Both the position numbers and the translations under genes were made by a program. From Gliomastix tumulicola (taxonomy: Eukaryota > Ascomycota > Sordariomycetes > Hypocreales > Bionectriaceae): DNA of 64,000 bases. Below, in pieces: positions 20,821-32,377 of the stretch (positions are counted from its first letter, which is position 1; the number at the start of each line of letters is the position of its first letter). The DNA lies in NCBI GenBank assembly GCA_001599755.1, contig BCHX01000005.1, positions 1,769,922 through 1,833,921 of the forward strand, in the 5' to 3' direction. The notes beneath the pieces are model-generated. The model was not told where the DNA came from and did no database searches. It worked only from the letters and a program-made list of their open reading frames with translations.

Positions 20821-23800
20821 GAGGCCCGTCTGGTGGTTCCTTGTGGTTCCTTGTGGCTGCCCGATGATCGAGACTTTGGTTGGGCGCCTCAGTGGTCTCA
20901 AGCAAGAGCAGAAGAGACGGTCTGTTTCACAGATCTGTTCTGCGCGAGGCTATTGATATGGCGTTCGTTAGTCACGAAAACCCCCTTTCATGCGGCACCG
21001 CAACGGTCCAGGTCCAGCAGGGAAAAGGCACTGAAGGCTCTATTTCCCACAAACAAACGTGAAACGATAGAAGGGATGGATGGTGATAAAAGGGGGATTT
21101 GACGGAGGAGGGGCCGGGCCGTGGGGGGGCTAAGGCAATGCTACTACCACGAGGAGGCGGTTTGACATTGCCGGCTGGCGTTCTGGCCCTTTTTCTTCGT
21201 CTTCCGGCGTTCCAGAATTGCAAAGGAAGGGAAGAAGGCAAGCAAGGACGGAAGCATGGGAGATTTGACGCCCTACTTACAGGTTACTGGTGCGGATGCA
21301 AAGGCCTAAGGAGGACGGAGGCGATAGGGAACTAAGGACAAAAAGAGGGAAGATTGTCGTTCTTAAGGACAGCCGTCGGGAGGAGCCCACGATCGAAGGG
21401 GAGAAAGGACAAAAAAGAGGGAAAACAATACACACAGACCTTCACGGGACCCGACCCTGCTCAGCAGATGCATCGACGTATCGTGCGCATATCTCGGCAT
21501 CCAGGCAACATTCCGGGCGGCGTTGGGCCTTGCCGGACGAGCAAAACAGCTCAACATTCAGGACAGACCAGACCATGGGCCTCCCTCACCGTCGACCAAG
21601 GATGAGAAATGAGAGGGAGAGGGACAGGACCAAGCCGGGGAACTCCACTAATGGATCGGACGGCTGGGGCTATTACCAATGGCCTGCAGTGCTATCGTCG
21701 TCCGGTGTTGGTTGCGTTGGTTATTATGATATCGACTGCCGGAGTTGTGTTCAAGTCCGGTGGTGAGAAGAGAGGGGAACGCAAGAAGGACTGATGGTTT
21801 CCACGGGGGGGCTGAGGCTGCTGTGCCTGATGAAGCGATTTCTCCTTTCATGTGAGGCATATGGCGAGATGTGCGATGCAATCCCATCGAGGGAATGCTG
21901 ATGAATCTGGGGTAGACACATGGCGAGCCCATCCAAAGTGCTTCCGGATACAACATCACCACGGATGGCTGCATGGGATGCTCGATCCGGGCAGCGTAAG
22001 GGAGCATTAGCTCCCCCTTTCACACGTGGCCCGGACGCAGGTGGAGGGCACGCGCGCGAGATGAGGCAAAAACGCAAGGAAAAGAAAGGTCTGGAAGCAC
22101 ACCGGAAGGGTGCTTGGTGTGGGTGCGGTGCGGTGGTGGTGGTGTGGTGGTGGTGTGGCGGCCATGAGGCCAAGAACTGGAATGCAGTTCGGGTGCTATA
22201 GGCTGAATAATGATAAGTCGCCGCCCAGGTCATCAACTCGTCATACTCGTATGGAAGGATGGCGGGGCCTCAGGCAAGGCCAGGCAACCAACGGTGGGCG
22301 CTGGGCGCTCTGTCCCTCTGTGCATTTGCATTGGCATGTCCCTCCTCTCTTTCCCTGGGGGCTGGACGCGGCGAAACTGTCCTGACTGACCTCTCGATCC
22401 TCTGTGCTCGGAGTGTGCTCCTTCTCTGAACGGGATTCGGCCGTTCAAGGCAGGTGGGAAGGCCAGCTGGAGGGGCCGGGCTTCAGGCGGCCGAAAGAGG
22501 GCAGGCCGGCCAAGGCTCGCACCAAGACGGGCTGATGTCACAGTGAGCGGCAGACCTGCTGGGGAGTTCCTGGGCAGAGCGAGCAAGCTAGTCCCTCTAG
22601 TCTTGTCTGGCCGCTCGGCGAGCAGGGGGGGCCTGAACGTTGCAGCCACTAGGCATCGAAGGATTCACTTAACCGTGACCGATCTAGTAAATGCAAGCCA
22701 TGGCCCGCTCGAGGGAGCGGCCTGCATTAACGGATCCTTAGAATAGCGGGTGGGCCGGGTGAGGCCATTAAGGACGTGTGTGTGTGTGTGTGTGGTCTGT
22801 CTCTGGTATCTGGTCCATACGAGTAACTAATAGCAGATACCACTAAGACGGTCGACGGTGGATGATGCCTCATCCTTCACAGTCTCACGGTAGCATCGTC
22901 GATATGGCCAGAAGAGCGTGCCCACGAGGTCTTATATCCTATAGCAGGCAGATACTCAGACCACAAACCACAGCGTCACCCCATGACGCCCCTTTTCTGC
23001 GCGCGCGCGCCCCAATCCATTCCCTCAATCCCACTGCTCCTCCACCGAGCCTGGGAGTCTAAGCTGAGTATGGGAGGGAGGCTTTTCAGCCCCCTTCCCG
23101 ATGCGTGTTAGCGAGCCTCGCAACCAGCGCTCTCTCGGTCGCCGTTCAAGGATAAACGTGATTGTCTTCTGCAAGCCGCGCACAGGTTCATGTCCGCGAC
23201 CCCTGTCGCCAACCTGCATCCCACTGGGAATGGGCGAGGGACATGCCGCTTTGCGCAGGAAAGAAAAAAAAAAAAACAGGGAACGAGCCAAACGCGCAAT
23301 CTAAACGAGACGGGCCGGCAGCAATGCAAAATTCGTCCTTTCTAACGTTTGTTTTGGCTGAGCAGAGTCCAGAACGCGTTGCGCCCCCGAAATCACACAG
23401 TCATCCTAGAACAAGGTATGAAGTAAGAATTGCGCGGGAGAGGCTTGACAGCTGGACGAACGGCCGCCTTACGATGGAGCTCCCGGCGCTTGTCCAGCTT
23501 ACGCCGCCTTTCCCTATCAGAGCGCAGATCGACGACATGGCATCGCCGACACTTTGTCTGACGGCAGCAAACTGGCTGGGACCAGGACGGATCAAAGAGT
23601 CCCGAGACACGGTGGTGATCATCGAGACTTGCCCTCGACCCCCTGTCCCTGGGCCCTTGTCTCTCTGTCTGTCTGTCTGTCTGTGTGGTGTCTGCCCCTC
23701 CATGCCATCACATCACTCTGGCCAGGCGTTCCGCCCCCCGTCGCTTAGCCAGAGGCGCGCGCTGCCTCGCTGTCTCGCGATAAGACAGACTCGACCACCA

Positions 23801-24341
23801 ATAGACCGCACCACATGCCGCGCTTCCTCCCTCCCTCCCAGCATCGGCCTTCGCGAGTGCCGGGCTTCGTCTCCTCTGCAGCGGACCCCCCGTCCACCCG
23901 CCGCCACACACCACCAGCAGTCCCTGGGTCTCCAGCGTCTCCATTCTCCGTACCACCACCCTCTGACTGTATGTACATGGAACTCCTGTGAGGCTGGTGG
24001 TGTGTCTCTGCGGTGGGAAGGCCCCCTTCTGTGCCCATCGGCAGCTCATGCAGGATCGCTAGGTGGTAACTGGCATACATTAGTGAAGCCCGTAGCCGAG
24101 CCCGTCGTCTATCGTGCCGTCCCATACAGGAAAGAATCAATCAATGTAACCCGATCTGAGGGGACGAGACGCAGGTGAACTTCGGTATTTGGTCCTGGAC
24201 CCCCCCATCCTGCATACTGAGACATACATGCCATCCCACACACACCTTCTTCGCTGCGCCGCCACTCGTGTGGGAGTACCTACATGCCTATTTTCCCTAT
24301 TAACACCTCATTGTCGCATTTCTTCCATTCTTGCACTTTCC

Positions 24342-24356
24342 TCCCCCCCNCCCCCC
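24342..24356. other. Ambiguous base (N) in a C homopolymer
   Basis: Position 24350 is N, with C runs on both sides. Probably an unresolved homopolymer length, about 140 bases upstream of a start codon. Confidence 0.95.
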
Positions 24357-24439
24357 TCTTCCCTCTTTCCTCTATGAAGGCAGCATACAGCCCCCAACCA
24401 ACACCCAAATACGCCACCTGACTAACACACGCCACAACT

Positions 24440-24470
<31 letters not shown>
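24440..24470. repeat. GA microsatellite in a 5' leader
   Basis: About fifteen GA units with one interruption (GAAAG), ending 23 bases before the start codon of the rhodopsin-domain gene. On the transcribed sense it would form a purine-rich leader. Confidence 0.85.
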
Positions 24471-24493
24471 CACAACCAACTTCACACCCAACC

Positions 24494-25898
24494 ATGTCTG
24501 TCGCGCCCAACGTCACGATGGAGGAGTTGATCCCTCCGCCCGCCGAGACCAATGACACGCACAAGGTGTACTCGGTGGCGGCCGCCTGCATAACGCTGGG
24601 CGTCGTCTCGAGCCTGTTCGTCTGCATGCGCCTGGGGACGAGGATGTGGTACAGGAGTTTCGGCGCCGACGACTGGGCGGCCGGCGCAGCACTGGTGAGA
24701 CCTGAGAACTGATAGGTGGTTTTGACGATCTGCCTGCTGATTAAGAGTTTGACAGTTCTTCTTTATTGGGTGGACGGCGTATGCGGGATACATCAACCTC
24801 AATGCGGGCGTGGGCAAGCCGTTATGGGAGACGACGATGGCGGAGTGGTCCATGTTCTGGGAGGCAAGTCCAACTTAGAACACCAGAGTCAAGAGAGTAT
24901 CACAACTGACCAATCCCCCCCTCCAGTCCGTCCTGGTCAGCGTCTTCCTGTACCCGTCCATGTCCGGCATGATCCGAATCTCGACCGTCTTCTTCTACCA
25001 GCGCCTCTTCTCCCACGACCGCGTCACCAAGTGGGCGCTCTGGGGCCTCATGGGCTTCCAGGTCGCCTACATCATCGCCTTCACCATCACGCCCGCCTTC
25101 GCCTGCAGCCCCATCAGCAAGATCAAGGTGCCGACCGAGGTGCTGCTGTACTGCGACTACACCTACTTCACGTCCAACCTGACGTCCATGTACGTCGTCA
25201 GCATCACGAGCGATCTCGTGCTGGCCGTGTTCCCCATCCTCATCGTGTACAAGCTTCAGCTGCCGGCCAAGAAGCGCGTGACGGCTGCGGTTATCTTCCT
25301 GTTCGGTGCTAGGTATGTGAAACGTCCGGGGAGATGTGGTTAGTGGTCAGAGGGCGAGAATTGTGTGCTGACATTGTACTTTACAGCGCCACCGTTGCTT
25401 CCATCTACAAGTTCGCCATTCACATCCGCGAGGGCGAGAAGCCCGGAATGGCCGCTCCTGAGTGTACGTCTTCTCCCCTATCTCACTATCCTGACGATGA
25501 GTAGTAGAGCAGTTCACTAACACTCCCCCCCAGGGTACGGCTACCAGCTCTCGCGCGTCATCCCCGTGCAGTTCGGCAAGTACGGCACCACCTTCTGGAT
25601 CCCCAGCACCGTCGAGCCCTCCATCGCCCTCATCGGCATGTCCCTGCCCGCCCTGCGCCAGCTCTACTTCAAGCTCCGCGGCCGCGACGTGCCCGGCACG
25701 ACCGCCGTCTCCGTCGGCAGCAAGAACCTCTCCTCGGGCATGACGGGCGGCTCCTCGCACAAGAAGACGCTCACCTCGTCGTCCGAGAGCGGCCACGCCG
25801 CCGGTCGCTTCTACCATCTCGACGACTCGGAGATTGAGCTCCGCGGCGCGTCGGACTCGTCGTCCAAGAACAGGAACGAGCCTCCCTACGGGCCCTGA
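24494..25898 (+). CDS. Fungal rhodopsin-domain integral membrane protein
   Basis: Five exons: 24494-24694, 24756-24863, 24927-25312, 25387-25463 and 25534-25898 (378 residues). Intron 2 has a GC donor (GCAAGT); the others are GT-AG. The protein starts with an outside-type Asn-rich leader and then has seven hydrophobic segments. It carries the ADDW motif after helix 2, the INLNAGVGKPLWE block, FFYQRLF after helix 4, a helix-5 region with DLVLAVFPILIVYKLQLP, and IREGEKP...WYGYQLSRVIPVQFGKYGTTFWIP near helices 6-7. This is the layout of the SAT4/Pth11-like rhodopsin domain family of fungal 7-TM proteins, proposed to sense surface or chemical cues. There is no CFEM module, unlike classic PTH11. 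The Ser-rich C-terminal tail (about 80 residues) is cytosolic if topology is as predicted. Ligand unknown. Confidence 0.88.
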
Positions 25899-27248
25899 TT
25901 TATTATTTTTTTGTTTCTGTGTCACCAACTTCTTTTACGCTGCACCCCTTGTTCCGTTACGATCTTTTTTTGCTCTTATACTTGTTTTCTACTTGTGTCT
26001 ATTTTCTAGGACGGATGTATTTATGATGAACCAACCAACCAACCAACCATGTGATATATGGGAAGCCCGCCACCTTATTTTTTTCTGTTACTTTTGTGCG
26101 AACTACTATCAAAAAAGCAGAAAAATCAGACACCAAAAAAAAAAAAGCAAAGGAAAAGAATAATCTACGCCTAATTGGAGGATAAGGGATTGGTTTCTGG
26201 AAATTTCCCCCCCTGTTCAAGATACCACAGATTCGCAGTGTCGGATGTATGAACGAAGGAAAAAGGAGGATTTGGGTGGCTTGCGGCAGCCCATCTTGGA
26301 TGGACGGGCCGGGACGGGACAATAATTCTGACTATTGGCGGGCGCAAATTACTACGGTATACAAAAACGCCCGCTTACAATTAATGATATCTGAGACTAC
26401 CTACTTTTACGAAGTAAAACGAGCTGATAACGTGGATGAAAGAAAAAAATATGTTCCATGCGGTCAGGTTAACCGACATTTGATTTCCGACATTTTGCGC
26501 TTGCTCTCCCGTGCCGTGTCAAACCCCCTGAAACTTGGTTGCATGAGATCTGGTCCAGAATCGCCATGCCTGGGGTTGTATCATAATATGCAGACATGCA
26601 AATAGTCCTGCCCCCCTGGGCTGGCCACTTTTCTCCCTCTTCCCCCCCCTGTTCCTGCAGAAGCAAATCTCCTGTTAGGCCGAATATCGTCCGAAAGTCC
26701 CTATATTCTCCCAGCCAGCCGTGTCGTTATAGCTGGGGAGCAGAAGGGAAGGACGAAGTAACGGTCCGTGGCCGGAGGTGGCCGGGGAGGGGGGAACGGC
26801 CAAGAAGAGGAGGGGAAAAGGAGACAGATGGGAGGATGCACAGCAGTAGCAGCCTGAGTCTTACTACGCGCACGTCCGACGGAGACGGATCGTGGGGGGT
26901 CGGTCCCTGGAAGGGGCAGGACCCTACGTGCAAGCGAGTAGGATACGATGCGTCTTCTTGATCGGCTTCGAAAGCTTGGACGCCGTTGCAGGAAAAAACT
27001 AGTCGCTTGTCTGTCACCGCTTGGGCCATGGACCGGGCCTCGGCTATTCCTCGCTCTACGGGCAGTGATTGACACTTGTGTTCTATGACCAGTTGAGAAT
27101 AGTCTACGAGTAATATTTGACATATGTGCCTCTCGTATTGGCATTCTAGACTCTTTATCTAAATACAACGTATACGACCGCAAATTATTACATGAAACGA
27201 TGGTTGCGTACTCGAGTACGACCTCACCACTTGCACGTGGTCGAGTCC
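25899..27248. other. Convergent intergenic region, no gene supported
   Basis: About 1.35 kb between the rhodopsin-domain gene and the SDR gene, which face each other. T- and A-rich 3'-flank sequence at 25899-26170 includes an AACC run near 26032-26049. Frames at 26469-27183 lack domains. Confidence 0.55.
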
Positions 27249-28348
27249 TCAGGCCTTCAGGCCCTGAACAATCTTGTCCAGGTCAATGAAGGAGAACTCG
27301 GCCTTGGTTTCCTTCCAGAGACGCTCCGTAATCTTGTCCCCTTCGGACGAGTACACGAGCGGTGCTTTCCTGTTTCGAGGCCGGATATTAGCGAACTTGC
27401 CCATGTGATAGTGAAGCAGTAGCCGGAGAACAAAACTTACGGTTTCAGCTTTTGCTCCGACAGGTACTGCCCGTGGGATTCACTGCCGTGGTTGACAGCT
27501 GCATCCACGACGAGCCGAGCCCCCACGGCAGACGTAGATCCGACCCTTCGCCTGATGTGCTCCACGGTCCATCCCAACCACCCGTCCCTCGTCTCACGGC
27601 TCATCTCAGAGTCGTGAATCATGCCCGGCGTGACCAGGTTGATGATGGCCAGAGTCGTCGGGACGGACTTGACGAGCTCAGTGACGAACAGCTGCGTAAG
27701 AAGCTTGGCGACAAAGTTCCGATCCGGCATGCCCCAGTGGTCGGGTTTATCGAGGGCGGGCAGGAGAGCATCTTCATCCTTGCCCCCGAACTTCGTCCAG
27801 GCCGCCCCGTCAGAGTTGACCAGGGTGAAGCGGGTGGGCTGGCTCGTCGGCTTCTCCTTGACCACGGCCAGCAGCAGGACCAGGAGGAGGACGGTGGACA
27901 GGTAGTTGACCTGGATGCCCTCGTCGTGGCCCGTCTCGGCGGCGTGCACCTGCTTGGCGGGCAGGATGCCGGCGTTGAGGACGACAATGTCGATGCGGTC
28001 CAGCGTCTTGGTGCGCTCCGCGAACGCCTGGACCGAGGCATACGACAGCTGGTCGAGGGGCCAGACCTCAATAGCGCCTTCTCTCAGGCTGCGGCCCTTG
28101 GCCAGGTCTGCCGCGGCGGCCTCGCCCTTGGTGTGACTGCGGACGGCGAGGACGAGCTTGGAGACGCCGAGGTCGAGCAGCTGCCGGGCGGATTCCAGAC
28201 CGACACCCACATTGGACCCGGTGACGATGGCCGTCTTCCCGTCGAGACTGACGCCCTTGACCTCGGCGGGACTGAAGAACAGCTGACGTTGGAGGAAGCT
28301 CAGGACCTGGGCCTCCTTTTCGGGGGAAATGTCGAAGTTGGCCGCCAT
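27249..28348 (-). CDS. Short-chain dehydrogenase/reductase-like protein lacking the catalytic Tyr
   Basis: Two exons: 28348-27441 and 27369-27249 (342 residues). Donor GTAAGT, acceptor CAG. Rossmann features are present: Thr43-Gly44-x-x-x-Gly48-x-Gly50 cofactor loop and Asn125-Ala-Gly127. The organisation is that of WWOX/retinol-dehydrogenase-like SDRs of fungal secondary metabolism. The active-site Ser (about 179, LVNSDGAAW) and Lys215 are kept. The tyrosine of the usual Tyr-x-x-x-Lys is Asn211 (N-F-V-A-K), read directly as codon AAC. The classical hydride-transfer mechanism would then be impaired, suggesting a changed mechanism, a regulatory role or early decay. The C-terminal 40-residue exon (ITERLWKET) is typical of the subfamily. 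Cytosolic; substrate unknown. Confidence 0.87.
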
Positions 28349-30246
28349 GATGGCTCTGGTGCTGTGGCTGCGGCTGGTGCTGGTGCTGGTGCTGCTACTG
28401 GTGCTACCGGTGCTGCTACTGCTCTGCTGGTCCAGGATCTGGAGCCTCCGTTCCCAAGACTATTTGTGACAGCTCGAGCTGGACAAGGGAAGAAGCGGAG
28501 AAAGCGGCAGAGGCCATTGTCCTTGCCATGCCTTAAAGAGTACCCAAAGGAAGGAGACGGGGCCAAAGTCTAAGTGAGTGGGCTTCTTGCTTCCCGGCGG
28601 ACAGGACAGGACCTTTGCGAGGAGGAAGGAAGCGGACACCGGTGACTTCCCAGGGTAGCTGTTTCTGGTAATTTTCGAGGAGCGATTTTGACGGATGCAA
28701 CATCGGCGGAGACGGTTGCAGTTGCAAGTCGTCTTTCCGCACAAGGTCTCCCCCCTCCTCCCCCCGTGGCATGATCACCGTCTGTGTAGCGCACGGCAGT
28801 TCTGCTTCTCCAGTCGAGTCTGACTGTCCCTCTCGATCAGATGGGGAATCCATCATAGTACGAGTACTGCAGGAGCGGAATCAAGGCCTGCGTCGCATCG
28901 CCATTGAGCGGATCAATCATCACATCGTGAGTGCGGTGTGGCGTGTGCCCCGCCGAGTCCCGTCCGGGTTCCTTGCTTTAGGAGGTACGGGACAGCGACT
29001 CGACTCTCTGCGGAGACCGGGCCCTTATCCTAGGTACTCGGCAGGTAGTGACGGTATCTTGTGCAGGGGAGGGCCTGTCTCCAATTACCACTTGCCTTGT
29101 TCGCCCAGAAGCCACCTCGAGATCCCTGTCGGCAAGTGCGAAGATCCATCCACGGATTCGTCGTCGAGGACTCGATCCACTCGCGACCACATCCAGTTCA
29201 AGCCTTTCTGGGGCCTGACGTACGGAGTACTCGTTCGCCTGCATTCCGCCAGCCAATATTGCCGCTACTCGTCACTAGCAGATGGAGCGATGGAGCGCCG
29301 TGAATTGACAGGATGTCGCTGTGGCATGTGTCGATTGCCCGTCGTGAGTGGCCGGCCGGCCGGTGCGTTTTTCTGTTCTCGAAGCGAGGGCCTCCGACCA
29401 GCCAGACGCCGGCCGTTTCCAACTTGGAGCTACCCTTTGGGCCAATTATGCGGCGTGGGCTCACCGTGGGCAATGCAGGCAATGCACGCCGCCTGCATGA
29501 CTTGTCACAGTCGCATCCGTCACCTCCACCCTTGACACCTTTCATGCTGGCAGCGCCCATCACTGCCTAGACGAACATGCGCAGCAACTGGGGCCCCAAT
29601 ATCGCTGGAAGTGTACATGCCGTCGGACACGCAATGGACACGCAATGGACATGCCACGGATATGCCAAGCTCAGCTGTCTCAACTCGGGCAGAGAGATAG
29701 CACTGTGCCGCCGTGCCTGCTCGGGTTGCCTGGATCATGATGCTCAAGTGACTGCCAAAGCGGAGATCGCTTTGCATTGATGACTTGTCTGTATGTACAT
29801 GACAGCAGCCATCGTGCTGGTCTTATTAGACGCCCGACCCAGCAAAACGGGCGCCGCCTCCACGATGACTAGCTGGGGGACGAGAAAGGGGATGGGGACC
29901 GCTAAATTCGAACAACCTGGTTCGTTAATTGATTCTGGGATTCTCGTTCGTGTTACGCTACGTCAGATCCCTCCCAAGTGGGCGTAGCGAGCCGACTTTG
30001 TCAACGATCGGTCGTTCCTCTGCGCTCCTTTGCCTTAAAGAGAGGAGGGCATGCACGTCCAGACGCAGATTTGAGCCCGACCGCTTTGACAGCTCGATCT
30101 TGGACCCTGCTTGCTGCAGCGTTGACAGCCAGCTTTGCCAGCCAACAACGTTGAAACGAACCGTTCCCTTGGGTTCGCCTTGTCCTCTTTTGTTCTTGTC
30201 TCGATTCCTTTTCGGCCGAATTGGGTGTGTCCGTCAAAGTGCCATT
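28349..30246. other. Divergent intergenic region between SDR and secreted oxidase
   Basis: About 1.9 kb containing both promoters. It starts with GGTGCT-type imperfect repeats (about 28366-28430). A 254-codon frame at 28771-29535 has no domain and overlaps frames on the other strand, so it is rejected. A short direct duplication (ACGCAATGGAC, twice) is at about 29629-29650. Confidence 0.55.
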
Positions 30247-32085
30247 ATGAAGAGCTGCAGCATATTGGCCGGGGCTCTGCTCGCCTCTGCGGTCGCCGCG
30301 ACCATCACACCGACGGTGAACACTGTCCGGGGCACCGTTCAAGGCGCTCTGGAGGAGGTCAACCGACTGAAGAGGGCGCGTCAGGTGAAGAAGGCATGCA
30401 CAGATGCCGTGGCCGCCTTGGGCGCGGCCAAGGTGGACACGAAGCCGCTGAACAGCTCGACTGTTACGAAGAACTGGTAAGCAGAAGAGAGCCAATGGGA
30501 TGGGTGCTAGTGCCGGCTCCCCATCATCCTTCCATTCGAGCAAGCGAGATGGTCTCCAAGCTGACACTGGCACAGGTCTGATACCTGCGTTTCGGAACCG
30601 TACTGCATCATCCAGCCGACTTCGGCCCAGGATGTCTCCAAGACTCTCGGCGTTATAACCAGCAACCAAGTCAAGTTCGCCGTGAGGAGCGGTGGGCATT
30701 CGCCGAACCCAGGGTGGTCGAGCATCGGGGACTCTGGCATTCTCGTCGATATGTCTGGCCTCAGTGCCGTCAGCTTGAGTGCTGATGGCAAGGTCGCCAG
30801 TGTCGGTCCCGGTGCGTACTGGGGCGATGTCTCAGCGGTTCTTGGGCCCAAGGGAGCGACTGTCGTCGGAGCTCGTGCTCCGTACGTTGGTGTTGGAGGT
30901 CTGCTTCTCGGTGGCGGCTACTCGTACTTCGCGTCCGAGTATGGTCTCGCTGTTGATAACGTGAAGAACTACGAGGTATGCTCTGTCACTCCTCTTCCCT
31001 GATCAGCCATGTGAAGCGTAAGCGGAAGCGGAAGTTGGAAGCTTACCAACGAACCGCAGATTGTTCTCGCCAATGGCACCATCACCAATGCCAGCGCGAA
31101 CCAGAACCCTGATCTCTTCTGGGCGCTCAAGGGAGGCGGCCCTAACTTTGGTATCGTCACCAAGATTGACATCAACACCATCCCTGTCGAGACGCTGTGG
31201 TACCAGGCGCTCGTTTTCCTGCCCACCCAGGCACATGAGGTTCTTGATGCTCTGGTTGAGTGGCAGGAGAGCGGGGCTTCTGACGAGAAGACGGGCATGC
31301 TCTTCTCTGCTGGTCTCGATTCCATTCTCGTTCTCCTCACGTATTCCGACGCTGTCACCAGCCCGGCCGCCTTCAGTTCTATCCTTGGCCTCGAGGCTGC
31401 TCAAGTTGCCATCCCGGCGACCAACAGCACTCTAGCAGAGCTCTTCCAGCTTGTGTCTGCTGCCTTCCCTGCTCTCCCTGGCCGGTATGTTCTTGATGGC
31501 GACAAGTCCGTGTGACAACGATTCTCTGACGTTACTCAAAAATAGTCACGATTACCGCGGAGTCAGCTCTCGTATCAACGCCCAGCTGTACAAAGATGTG
31601 TACGACTTTTGGCTCCAGAAAGCCGCCGCGGTCCACGAGACCACCGGCGCCAACCAGACGTTCGTCATCCAGCACGTCTCGGCCAACGTTGCGCAAGTCG
31701 GCAGTGCCAACGGAGGAAACCCGCTCAACCTGCCACAGGAGGACCATCAGTGTAAGTGAAGATCTCGGGCGGATAACTACTTAGGTATTCCATATACTGA
31801 CCCTTCTTAGGGTGGACCACCTTGGCCGACTGGACGGACGCGGCCGACGACGACCTCGTTCGCTCTGTCTCCATCGAGACTACCCAGCAGTGGAAGACCG
31901 TCTCGAGGTCGCGCGATCTCGATCTCGATTTCATCTACATGAACGACGCCTCGAGGGACCAGAACCCTATCGCAGGCTATGGTGCGGCCAATGTTGCCCA
32001 GCTCAAGGCGACGGCTCTCAAGTATGACCCGAGCAAGGTGTTCCAGACCTTGCAGAACAACGGGTTCCTGCTTTCCAAGGTTTAG
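30247..32085 (+). CDS. Secreted BBE-like FAD-linked oxidoreductase
   Basis: Five exons: 30247-30476, 30576-30975, 31060-31484, 31546-31751 and 31811-32085 (511 residues), all GT-AG. A signal peptide is clear (Met-Lys-Ser-Cys, hydrophobic core, Ala-Ala cleavage region near 18). The FAD domain has Arg-Ser-Gly-Gly-His118 for covalent FAD and the GVGGLLLGGGYSYF loop; the ALKGGGPNFGIVT block and the C-terminal FIYMNDAS ... YGAANVAQLK segment complete the family layout. Likely an extracellular oxidase of sugars, alcohols or phenolics. It is a diverged paralogue of the oxidase at 18981-20820, which lacks a signal peptide. The two share domain order but differ in intron positions and local sequence, so a recent tandem copy is unlikely. 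Confidence 0.92.
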
Positions 32086-32377
32086 GAGATGAGCCTTTTC
32101 TAGTACATACTTGTTTCAGTCTAGTTGCTATAATGAATATTTAATAATGAACCAGACACCGTTGAGCGCAACATGTAAGATCTTGATATTTGGGGGGGGG
32201 GTTGCTGATCACAGCGGCTTCAGCCTTCGGAGTCAGATATTCCGATCCGGCCTGGCCCCCAACAGGTTGCCACCAAGAAGCTAGTACTCACTCTTCCTCC
32301 CTTTTCGTGGCTATGGAGTGCAGCATCCTGGCATCACATTGCTTATCCACACTGCTTTGGAGGTCTCCTAGTATCCA

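Larger units (their letters stand above)
20821..24493. other. Large intergenic gap, no gene supported
   Basis: About 3.6 kb. It holds the upstream region of the BBE-like gene on the left and of the rhodopsin-domain gene on the right. A 338-codon open frame at 23162-24178 contains poly-Lys, Cys/Leu runs from a CTGT repeat and no domain, and is judged chance. Also present: a GT run (about 22776-22792), a CTGT run (about 23660-23684), one ambiguous base (24350) inside a C tract and a GA run (24440-24470) just before the next gene. Confidence 0.55.

Noticed and set aside
23162..24178. 338-codon open frame on the plus strand
   Set aside because: Composition is driven by a CTGT repeat and A runs, there is no domain, and overlapping frames of similar quality exist on the minus strand.
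28771..29535. 254-codon open frame on the plus strand
   Set aside because: No motif, unusual Arg/Ser/Cys-rich composition, no splice structure, and it lies in a divergent promoter region.
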